A stretch of DNA of 64,000 bases, taken from NCBI GenBank assembly GCA_902728285.1, contig CACVBU010001236.1:248001-312000 (forward strand), written 5' to 3'. Under the pieces are notes generated by a model. The model had not been told where the DNA came from and made no database searches. It saw only the letters and a program-made list of their open reading frames with translations. Made by a program: the position numbers and the translations under genes. Position 1 is the stretch's first letter. Every line of letters starts with the position of its first letter. The stretch comes from Clytia hemisphaerica (lineage: Eukaryota; Cnidaria; Hydrozoa; Leptothecata; Clytiidae). Of this stretch, positions 12,301 through 23,600 are shown piece after piece.

Positions 12301-13806
12301 TTTTCGGCCGGAAATGATTTTTTTTCGAAAATCGGGCTCCGTCACATTTTGGGCATTACCATTTTGCATCATTGTGCCAAAAATCAAAAAAAACTAATGA
12401 GCCAATCCTGAGAAAAGCTGGTAACAGACGGACGGACGAACGGACATGGGTTAATTCATAGGACCTCCACCGGGGCACCCGGAGGTAGGTCCAAAAAATT
12501 TAAATATTTCTGATTTTGAAATGAATGCCAGCCGTGAGCACCAATCGATGCTCTAATTTTTCATTTTTGTTCCGCGACAGCAAGAAAAGAAGAAATAAAG
12601 AAAGATGGTTTCACAGATTATCAAAAAATCATAATATGAAGAATTTCAGCCAAATCTGACAAAATTCAGACCAATGAACATAAGTGTAGATAGCGTATTA
12701 CTTCTTTTAAACGTCCCCTCGAATAAACGCCCCTCCCATAATCCTAAAAAACGCGCTACGGTAAGTGCATTCTCAGCTTCAAAACCAGATGAAGTTGATA
12801 AAAATTTTTCCTTTTATAAGCGACCCCGATTCTTAGACCCAGGGCTGGAGTTTACAATTTTCAATAAACAGCCTTTTAATATATCATATTTATGTTTATT
12901 GAGCCCATATTTTCCTTTACAAGATTTCTCTTTGATTTCAGGACTCGAGCCTTAGCAACATATAAGAAAATGTGCACGTTTAGGTATAGATGAAAGACCA
13001 GATGAGTTTTAAATGTTTTTAGCAAAAACTAGATGGCAGTCATTTCAAGTTTTACCTATAGGATCGCTCAAGTAGATTTTAGATCAAAAAAAATTATTAG
13101 GGCTATAATAATTTTTAGCACCGTTGTAGTTGTACATGGTAGGCAAGAATTATTATACGTACAATTTGGAACGCAAAAGGTTTCGCATATATGCGTATTT
13201 ACCCTGTTTCTCAAACTCATCAAAATGAACATTAATGTGTTGTGGTTTGGTTGTAATCTCGATCTGTTTGCCACGCACCACGTGGATGGGCGCCAAGTTG
13301 GGCGTCAAATGTGGTTGATTATCATTGAACAAATGTTTGGGCGGCTCATAAATATGGGCGGGTTTGCCTTTGTAAACGTTTTGCTCTAGACGCACGTGTT
13401 GATGTAACTGCTCGCTATGATGTAACTCTTGCTGGGCGCCATTATGGAAATCCGTTATATCACCATGAATACTTCCACCCCCTCCGCCCTGGAGACGACC
13501 AGCGTAACCAATTGGGCCTCCTAAGAAGACAGGGCCGTTGTCACGGAGTCTGCCCTCATACCCACCAAAAGCCGCCCCTTGATGATTGACTAATCCTGAA
13601 TCGAAGTTATTCACATGGTAGCCGAAGCCACCTTCAAAGGGCGTGTCCGTGATTCCATCACGCGTTTTAGCGTGTCCCAAAACGTTCAACCTCCCTGCCT
13701 CATGTCCATGCCTCTTTTTAAGGAAATTATTCGTGTGCAAGCTCTTAGTGTTTGCTCTCGTAAAAAGACACAAAAGACCAAAAAGTAACGACCATAGAAA
13801 TCTCAT
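9348..13806 (-). CDS. Secreted EGF-repeat gene B: Gly/His-rich first exon plus four EGF exons (3' end unknown)
   Basis: Exon 1 (13203-13806) starts at ATG 13806 and encodes a signal peptide (MRFLWSLLFGLLCLFTRA) and a 180-residue low-complexity region rich in Gly and His (GRLQGGGGGSIHGD). It ends in phase 1 at G|GTAAAT. Single-domain EGF exons follow, all phase 1-1: 10643-10753 (IDHCHNSPCTNGGSC), 10305-10418 (YCSPNPCHNGGHC), 10004-10114 (HCSPNPCSNGGKC) and 9348-9449 (CSSCDTNAECVRGNCVC, a fibrillin/nidogen-like variant). The 10643 and 10004 domains carry the C-x-D/N-x4-Y/F-x-C hydroxylation motif. No transmembrane or stop-bearing exon was found, so the gene may run on into 7430-7540. The product is probably extracellular matrix or ligand-like (inference). 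Confidence 0.65.
9824..9985. mobile_element. pogo/Tigger-like MITE (CAG..CTG, TA-flanked)
   Basis: The right end reads TTAGCGAGAGTCAACTG then TA; the left end reads TA then CAGGAGACTGATTCTTGC. The interior repeats AATTCGAAT. CAG..CTG termini with a TA target fit the pogo/Tigger group. A related left end lies at 31965. It sits between EGF exons. Confidence 0.6.
10904..12492. repeat. Hairpin-ended dispersed repeat, copy A (copy B at 60871-61901)
   Basis: Both ends carry GGACCTACCT in inverted orientation (10904-10913; AGGTAGGTCC at the right). Just inside the right end is a GC-rich hairpin (CCTCCACCGGGGCACCCGG), preceded by GACGGACGGACGAACGGAC. The body has three subrepeats of about 460-475 bp, marked by GGCGATTTCCGGCATATTTC near 11181, 11641 and 12117. 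Copy B has the same ends and hairpin in opposite orientation with a different subrepeat length. No ORF of note. Confidence 0.75.
12493..13202. other. Intron of EGF gene B, no feature recognised
   Basis: AT-rich sequence between the repeat at 10904-12492 and the donor of the 13203-13806 exon. Short plus-strand ORFs here look non-coding. Confidence 0.4.
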
Positions 13807-14175
13807 TTTGGGCAGATCAATTTTTCTTATACCATATTAAAAACTTGTTAAAACCAATAAAAGTTAATTTTAGATTTCAAGCCATTTTAAATTAAATTTA
13901 ATTTACACAATATTTGTAAACTTTTTTTTACAAAAATGAAAGCTGCTATGTAATTGCACCAGGGTCATGGAGAGAGCTTGCAGCTTATATAATCATGCTC
14001 AAAATGAGCTTAAAAATAAATTATCTTTCCTTTCAAAGAAGAAAAGGAAGAATGTATTTTTATTTTCGAAAATTCCAAAATTTAAAATGATAATCGAATG
14101 ATTCAGTCAAGCGTATCTTAAAAATCAAATGAAGTTCAAACCATAAAAAGCGGCTTTCAAAAATAAGCTCAAGTA

Positions 14176-14414
14176 CACGTTTTTTTATGAGAACATCCAA
14201 AATTTTTGAAACCTTATGATGATCTTAACTTTTTGGGTTTTGAAACTAAAAATGTTCTTAACATGTTTTATTTTAACCAATTTTTGACCATTTTTACCCA
14301 TTTTCCTAAGAAATCGAGTGTTTTTGAGTCCATATAGCCTTAAAATGTTCTTAACGTTTTGGCCGTCGAAGCATTATGTTCTTATATAGTTTGTTCTTAT
14401 AAAAAAAAGACGTG
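14176..14414. mobile_element. MITE of the CACGTTTTTTTATAAGAAC family
   Basis: 239 bp with CACGTTTTTTTATGAGAACA at the left and the inverse TTCTTATAAAAAAAAGACGTG at the right, TA on both sides. The interior has CCATTTTCCTAAGAAATCGA and GGCCGTCGAAGC, shared with the 58315 copy. It lies just downstream of EGF exon 14691-14801. Confidence 0.8.
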
Positions 14415-14690
14415 TACGCTATTTTAAATAAGAACCATTAAACCTTTTTTGAGGCTCGGCTGTTCTTATGTTTGTCAGCACTTTGAGCCTAAAACTGTTC
14501 CCACTTGTTCTCTTTTAGAGCTAAATCGAGATATTTTAGGCTTTATACCCGATTTCAATACACTGGGTTTGCTCAGAAGTCACTGGCCTAGAATCTAGAC
14601 TTTGCCGAGTTAATGTATCGTTCCAGCCTATCAAAAACAAAGCAAAACCCCCGACATCTGGAAATGAAAAACTGGCAATAAAAAAGGTAC

Positions 14691-17600
14691 CTTGGCATTG
14701 CTTTCCTTTGGCGTTGTCAGTGCAAACACATTCATAACGATCATCCAAATTCAAACATGATCCACCATTTTTGCACGGATTTGTTCCACAATAATCCGTC
14801 ACTAAAAAAATAAAAAATATCATAGGGATATTATGTACACGAAGTTTTTGAAACTTTCAAGGTTTATCATCAACATGAAAAATAAAAGCAATCTGATTGG
14901 CTAAAAACGCGTACATAAATGCTGTATTTAATATTGTACCGTACAAATACAAGACCGCGTTTAAAAAAGGGGGTCTGATAAGCGAGAGATCATATTTTGT
15001 ACAATTTTATGATTAGAAAGGTTTTCGCTTCCATTACACAACAACTTATCAATGAGGAGGCTGTTGTAGTTTTCAAATCTGTGTCTAAACATACAAACTC
15101 TCTATTATAATAGTAGAGGTCCAGTAAAGCCCCACTACATTACTATCCAAACTTTTTCAATACGAGGAATTTCCTGTATTCCTTTTCTTTTCATTTTACC
15201 TTTCATCGATTTCATCCCTAATAGCTAAAAAAATCTACGTAGTCCACGTAGGCTAACACTCTATAAACCCTACACAAAACTTTAACCGCCACCTTTGATC
15301 ATAAAACGGCTCTACATCATCCATAAGCATTCAAGGCAAAGTATCTCTAGCAGTTTCGATGCATTTGACTAGTTATATTAAAGAGTGCTACAATGCTTTC
15401 CAAAAAGTACACTAATCTAAAAACCTGTTTCCAGGGTTTCTGGTAAAATCAGTGAGTCTAGCTCACCTTCACAAGAACGTCCGAGGAAGCCGTCCAAACA
15501 CGTGCAATGAAAATCATCTTCGTGATCAACGCAATGTCCTCCATTTTGACACGGTGATGGCTGGCAACGATCCATGACTATGAAGGAGAGAGAAATAAGT
15601 ATGAAGCAATGGATGAAATGGTCGAAGGTCTCAGCAAAGGCAATTGAGTATCTACCTGGTCAGGAAAAGCAAGCAGAATGGTTCGAGTTTCATTTGATTT
15701 TGGTCACGTGATCAAATCATATACTTGTTTAGTTGGGTGACTTTCGATCACTATTTCAAAATGTTGGCCCCTACATATCCCCTCACTTAAAGTGGCTCAC
15801 CGAGGCCATGCAGATGTGACACTCACGGTAGGAGCTTCCTTTACAAAGTTCAGTTCAATTAATTGACATCCAAGCCGGTCGTCTACTAAACCTGACTGTT
15901 TAGAAGTAACAAATTACTAGACTATTCATCAAGTGAACATAGTAGGAATGTTCAAGCAACGTTATCTGCCAACTTGAGGTACTTCGAGTTTAGAGTATTA
16001 GGAAAGCGAAAGTCTTTTGATTTTTCCAACCTCGCCCTCGTGTATGGCTTTACGTAACTGATTGACGCCAAAAAATACCCTGGTGTAGGCTGATGTGATA
16101 TTTCACCTCTCAGAGGGGAAAATGAAATCTGACGTTCGGTTTTTTACGTAAGTTTTCGCACTCGAAAAGCATTCAGGGTATAGAGGGAAATAATCACCTT
16201 TGGTAATGGTTTCAATTTTACGCTGAAAATAATTTGTGGAAAGGCCTATTATCTGAATGAGTAAGTATCAAAAAGCTGATAACGAGGTTGCAGCTGTACA
16301 AAATAAACTCTACTTACATTCACACATGTCACCTTTATAACCACTCGCGCATGCGCAATGATAGCCATTACCAGACTCATAACACTGACCGGCGTTCTTG
16401 CAAGGGTTCGGTTGACATCGGTTCAACTCTGAGAAAAAAAATAAAATGAGGATAAAAAGTGCGAAATCCTCGTTAATCAACTAGATCAGCACTATAACAC
16501 TCAATAGCAAGAGAAGTCATTTCTTTCTCCAAATGGAAATGGTATACCCTCCATCCAATCACTAAAGCTAAAAGGCTTAAACATACTCACCTCGTTACAC
16601 AGGAGTGTGTCATTATTGCTATGAGTACCCTGTAGTGAGACCGATATGACTTTTATAAAGTCTTTGATTGTTTTCGCAGGGTCCACGACCAGCCGATTAT
16701 ACTATATATGAGCTGAACGGAACATTGGAAGGAGCCACGAACCCCTAGTTTTAGAAGTTGACGCGCTAGACCACTTAAAATATTTTGAGTAAGTAATATT
16801 TTTCCCAGAGTAAAACCCTAATCAGCCCCAACAACAAAACCGTGGAAATCATAAATTTTCCATGTATTGTTATTCAAGCACTTCCTTGTTTTGAGCCTGG
16901 TTGAAAATGTAAATTTTTCTGAAATACTAATTACGTCATAGCGTATTCTAATTGACAAAATTTGATTTCGTGGCGACTAAATGTTCTTATAACGGCTCTT
17001 TGGTCAACAAATCGATAGAAATGAGTTCAGCGTTGAAGGAAGATATGGCCTTATTAAAATTTAAACGTATTTTCCAAATAATTCAATTCGAAAATTGTTA
17101 TTATTATTTTGATTAGCAAATCATTGTGACATGAAAAAGAAAATTAATAGCGAAAAAGAAACAAACACTTGAAAATAGAAGAATGATATATTGAAATTAG
17201 AATCCATTTTGCTGTTTCAAGGAAAGAAGAACAGAATAAAATACTTTTGAAAAAAAAATTAGAAGAATTTAAATGCCAATGTTTGCCAAAGTTTATGTAT
17301 TTGAAGTTAAATCTCCAGCTATAATCATTGAATTTTTCCAAGAATTATTGTATTTGATGTTTGTTTTTTTATCAGTTTTTATAAAGGAAACTTTATTATG
17401 ACCTGAGATATGATCGTGGTGGCCATCGGTTATCAGGTTACGTTATCTTGTCTTGATTGATATTTGATTTTATTTGCGTGAAATTTTTTTACTGATTAAT
17501 CTATATTCAATTTTTTTCACGCATGCATATAAAGCATAAAGAATTTCATTCACAATTTTTAGTAAATAATAGATTAAAAAAATACAGAAATAAAAATGGT

Positions 17601-20600
17601 TTGAAATTTCATACACATCAACAGACCAATATTAAAGCTTAAATTTAAATGGAAATTTGGAACACAAGCTCATGATATCCCAGTGTGAGTTTTTGGCTTT
17701 GGAAACATCATTTTAACATCCACCAGACATCCATAACATCCAAATAACGTTGTATGAACGTTATTAAGACGTTGTTTGACAGCTGGAATGGCATCCTGCA
17801 GAGAAATATGCTCTTATTTATTGTACATCACTGTTATGGTCGTTATTTGCAATAAAAACTTCGTGAACTGTAAACCTTACTATGTCATCGGAGTTTTTTC
17901 GACATGTGACGGCGACACCAACGACACGGATTCGATTGCAATGTCGTCAGAAATGACCAAAGCTTTCATATACCAAAACATAACTAGAGATTTATTCCAA
18001 CGGAATTGTCTACCTTATGAAACAATCACAAAAGCGTGTTCAGAATTCACACAACATCTCGCATACCACGAATACAAGACGTGCTTTCATCATGAATTAG
18101 TTCTGAATGCTGGATTGGATCTTAACTTTAACCCTAGATACCGAACATCTGATAACGAATCGAACATACTACTCATTATAACCTATCTGGATGAATACTC
18201 AATCCAATCCCTGATATCGCTAGTTCTGAAACCTTGGAAAAAGTTAAGAGTAGTCTCTCTAAACACAACTTATACTTTAGGACACCCGTGGATTGACTAC
18301 GGCAGAAAAACAGAGCCATTGAGTCACACATACAACCCAGTTTTCTCGCTTGTCAAATATTATGGTTGGGATACTATTGGTGTATTTTTGTTTAAAGATA
18401 ACAGCAAATCAAACACCGTTGATCAAAAGCTTTACAAAGACTTTCTTGCCAGTCTTGAAGGTCAAAACATTTGCTACTACGCTCAAGAAATCGATGAAAA
18501 TACCAAACCAGAGTCGTACTCAAGGTCTGTAGATAGAGTCTTCCTGGGCCATCATTTTCGGCGCCCTAAGATCCTATTTGGCGAACGCCCGCATCAGGTG
18601 AAGTTTGTACAAGCTGTAGAACAGGGCAATTTTAACCGCCGTGTGGAACATTTCTGGATATTGCATAACATAGTAGACAGGTTGACCAATCAGAACCAAG
18701 CGATGAATGAAGATTATATAGAAATTGATACAGGCTTCCAATATTGGACAATAAAGAAATTGATTAATTCTCAAAATGTGTCTTTGTTGAGCAATTACAA
18801 ATTTCCAAACCATGCGTCGATAGATTATAAATATTTCATGAAAACGGCTGAAGCTTTAATGTATAACATTAAAACAATTGGATTTCAAACTCTACACAAA
18901 GACAAAGAACATAAATTAATGAATCTAAGAAGAAATGCATTTCAAGGCATTGACCTTTGGAATCGTATTGGAATCAATTTTGTCACTTGGACAGGCCTTT
19001 ATTATAATTATAGATTTTTAGGCGAAATCACCCCTGAGAACGATGACGGCATCCCATTATATGATGACAACTTTGATAAATGTCACGTTCCGAATTGCCC
19101 GCCTGGTGAATACAAATCTTTTAGTAGACTTCCAAACAACAATCATCAAGACACATGGAATAACTCGTATGGTTGGTTATGTTTAAAATGCACTGAAAAC
19201 ACATTTAAAAATTCATGGGGAGATGCTAAATGTAAAAAATGTCCAAAATTAACAATATCGAATGCGAATGGGAAGTCATGTTTTGATCCGTATAGATTAG
19301 TATACCCTGATATTAATGACCCAATCGTTCGATTACTTACTATCAGTTCTATTATCCTTTCGTTGAGCATAATTTTCATTATGGTTTTATTCGCTTACTA
19401 TCGAGACACACCCGTTGTTAAAGCTAAAGACTTTAGCCTGTCATTATTCCACTTGACAGTACTGTTATCATCTGGCCTCAGTTCGTGTTTGATTTACCAA
19501 GGACAGACAACCATCATCAAATGTATATCTCAGCCAACACTGGTTTGTCTTCCCAGCACTCTATCATTGTCTTTGATCTTAGTCAAATCACAGAAACTTT
19601 TACAAGTATTCAAAAGTGAAGTTGTATTAGAGAGACAAGAAATACGACGCGTGGCTTACAAGCAAACATTGGTGGTTTTACTAAATATGGTAATTTCAGC
19701 TCTGGTGTTGTACCTATCTTTACGAATGATCGATTTTACATTAACCACAATTTACCATGAACCAACATTCACACGACGTACTGAATGTAACATGAGCCTT
19801 CACTCTCTCATACAAACAGCCTTTCAAATTATACTTCAAGCAGCCTGTTTTGTTCCAGCATTCCGATCAAGGAAATTACCAAGCGTCTACAACGATGCTA
19901 TGATTATAGTATATCTGTGTTTCACTCTCATCATGACGAATATAACAATCTTCCCTATATCAATGTTCCAGAAAACTAATTCAGATAAGAACTTTGTACA
20001 ATGGACATTTATGCTACTTAATAACGTAATTACCGTATTACTGTATTACACGCCGAGCGTTTATATCATTCTTTTTGATAAACATAAAAACAGTAAAGAA
20101 TATTTCCGTCAAAAGACAATGGAATCTGTGCAGAAACATGTCCGAAAATTGACCACGTGAAATCGACAAGATTTTGATTGTTATTATGAATAGTACTGTC
20201 CTTTTAAACATTTTTTAATAAGAAACTTCAATTTTCGGGTCAGCCCCAGTATATACCAGTACACAGTGCTGATGAGTTCCAATTAGGATAAAAATTTTAA
20301 TCTTAGGATTCCTAAATCTCTTGATTTAATTCTTATTTCTTCATATAAATACATTTAGTTTTATAATATTCAATAATTTTACCAAATGTCAATCAACTGT
20401 TCTAAATTTCTTTTCATAATTTCAGGCTTAAAATGTTCTCCTACAGTTCTTGAGCTTAAACTCATTACTTTCTTAGTAATTTCTAATAATCTAAACTGAA
20501 GGATTGTTCTTCATTTATCTTTGGAATTTTGGCCAAATTTCAGCCTCGTATTCTGAAGAATTTCGAATATATTCATCGAAGTTCATTATTTTACCCGCAA

Positions 20601-23600
20601 GAGTAATCTTCGACTTACCCTTTTCGTGCTAATACCTGATGTTAGCACCTTGATCTATTTGCCCGCGGCTTTAAAAAAATGTTAATTCTTCACGGGTTTC
20701 CTATTTTGCCAAATGTCGGATATATCCGACAATTTTTTTCTGAAAAAAATTGCAAAATGGTCAGATTTGGCTGGAATACTAGCATGCTTATTCCTTGGGT
20801 CAATAGATAAGGGCCTTGTTTTTCATTTATGGAAAATTTTCAATTTTGGGGTTTAGAGACAGATTTAATGCATGTTGGATATATCTGACAATGGCAAATA
20901 AAGATCAAATACGCGTGTCTGATACATCTGTCATGTGGAAAAGGAATAGAATTTTCGCATGTCGGATATATCCGACAGTGGCACGGAAAGCGTTAATTTT
21001 TCTTTTAATTTTTGGAGATTTTTCGGAGATTTTAATCTCGCTGCACGCTCCCAGAAGATATACACTAACCTACGCCGAGAGCAAGATATTTCAATCAACA
21101 CAGGCTAGTGTACGTGTACATCTCCGGGTAGAAGTTGACATAATAAATTTTTACTAAAAATGGTGACATAAAATTATAGAAAATTTACTTTACTAAAACA
21201 TGCACTGTGTATGTACATTCTAGTTTTTGTTTTGGATTTCAATAAAATAAAAACACTTACCATCGCAGTGTTTCCCTTGATATCCCATGGTGCACGTGCA
21301 CGAATACCCATGATTCAATGCGGTACAAGAAGCTCCATTACGACAAGGATTCGGTAGACAGTGTGCTTTCACTGAAAAATAAAAGGGGTTGAAAAGTAGA
21401 GTCAATTATTGCTCCAAACATACAAATACGCAGGTTTTTAGAAAAGAAAAACAGTTTACTACACTTTTTTTAATATTACTTGCAACGTTTTATAATTTTG
21501 ACGTTTTTACTCGTATTAGCATGACCAGAACATAGTCTAAAATTTTGTGTCGGAGGACAAAATTTTACGACAATATACTTTATGTAATTGCCCCATGCAC
21601 TAACACTGTCTAACACTCTTACCAATGCCCTAAGGTACATCAAAATGTGAACTAAAGGCTATAATTTAGACTATCCAAGGAAACGGAAATCATTCAACGC
21701 ATCTCCTACCATTTGCTTACACAATATTTTTAAACTAACGAAAGAACAACTTTTTCTATTTTCGATGCCGCGTAAGCACAAATTGTGAGAAATTCTTTCG
21801 TTGATTTTGCTTTGTCAGCATAGAGGCGCGCCTCCTTTCTGTATCATAGAAAATAATATCTTCAATATCTAAATGCTTTATGCGAAGGTTATGTTGAAAG
21901 GTTTAGTAGGTGGAAAAACCTTTCACTGTTATTACATCTCCCAATAAGACCATGTTCAGACGTTACACATTCGTATCGCTCCAGCGTGGCTTTTGTTACG
22001 GATAGGAAGTGTTCATACTCATTTCGGAACGTTTCGGAGCAAAAAAACAGAGCAGTTCCATTCCGATGAAAATAGTAGAGCAAATCCGTTTCGATCTTTT
22101 TTGGTGTTTCCAATTTTGACGTTCACACAGTGTTTCGGAATCGTTTCGTTTCGGAGCGAAACGGAACGTAGCGTGTGAACGTGGTCTAAATTTCTATCAT
22201 CCCTTGCATCTACAGATAACCGCGAGTGATCTACTGTATACGGGGTAGCATTGACCTGAAGATTGTCTAAGTATAAAGTCTGTATTTTTTGTACAAACTT
22301 CACGAGACAAATTAACACAGCATTACGGGCCTCGTTTTCAAATGGCATGATTACTTCAAACGACATTTACAAATGTAATATGTTTTCCCAAACGATTGTT
22401 TTCAATTTTGATACAAATCCGCAAACGCTTGCAAATGTTAATTATGTCTGACGAGGATGAAGTATCTTGACATCAAAACTTTGAAAATGAGATTCACGAA
22501 CACGACTTTATGCATTTTTCGAGAGGAGCGTACTCTCGGGTACCTAATAGCCGTCCCCCCGCTAATTAATTTTTCGAAAATTTTCCACCCAGGACATTCT
22601 TATTCCAACCCCCCCCATTTTGGGAAAATGTTTTTGAAACTTCCCTCTTTTGTCCTAATTCTGCTGTATGAGCCTCCTTTTCAAAAGTTTTCCACCCAGG
22701 ACATTTTTATTCCAACCCCCCCGCTTATTAAGTTTTGAGATTTTTTCCAACCCCCCCCCCCCCGCTTATTCCAAACCCCCCGGCTATTAGGTACCCGAGA
22801 GTACTTATTAAAGAATGTTTCCGTGAACTTACTATAAATATGATTGCTGCCATCAGTCAAACCCTCCAAATTATGTTCTCCAAAATCATGACCTCCAGTC
22901 AAATGATTTCCATAGAGAGCGCTATCACCATCCACAGCCCCAATATGAGACGAACTTGCACCTTCGTTGGCGCCTAAACCGTTAAGATGGTCTGTAACCG
23001 ACTCGTGTGACATTTGCGGTTGAGGTTCCATTAGAGTGGCGCCACCCGTATTATAAGTATGATACTGCGAAGATGGTTCAGCCCCAACAGCCTGGACACT
23101 GGCCTGTGGTTGTAGTTGATAACCAGCATTAGTGACGTCACGAGTTGAAGCCGAAGTGTCGGTTGTTACATCTGGACTTTGTATCGTGTTTGGGTTCTGT
23201 TCTATCTGCTGATTGGTTAATTCTTGATGAGTGGCGCCTATGGAGGAGGTGGACGTCGGCGTGTTGTAAAGTTCGACGCCCGGACTGTTCGGGTTTCGTA
23301 TTTGTGCTGTTTCTTCGGCTAATTGTTGCCTTAGACTTGCTGGCATGTCGTTACTGGTGGGAGTGGTTTGAAAACGACCTTCCTTTAAATTCAAATGCGC
23401 TAAATCGACATCTTCGTTTGGTCCTAATGTTAGTTCTCGACCCTGAAGGAATTTCTCTTCCGGTGGACCTGCTTGAATCTCTCGCGGCTGCGCGTTGGTG
23501 AATTTCAATTGTTCCATAATAGACTGAGGAAGACCTTGTTGCTGTGGTAACTCTTCACGTGCAAGAGCTGCTTCCTCACGCAAAGGTTGTGATCTGTATT

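Noticed and set aside
13033..13389. 118-aa plus-strand ORF
   Set aside because: Shadow of the minus-strand signal-peptide exon 13203-13806, which has a proper start, donor and phase.
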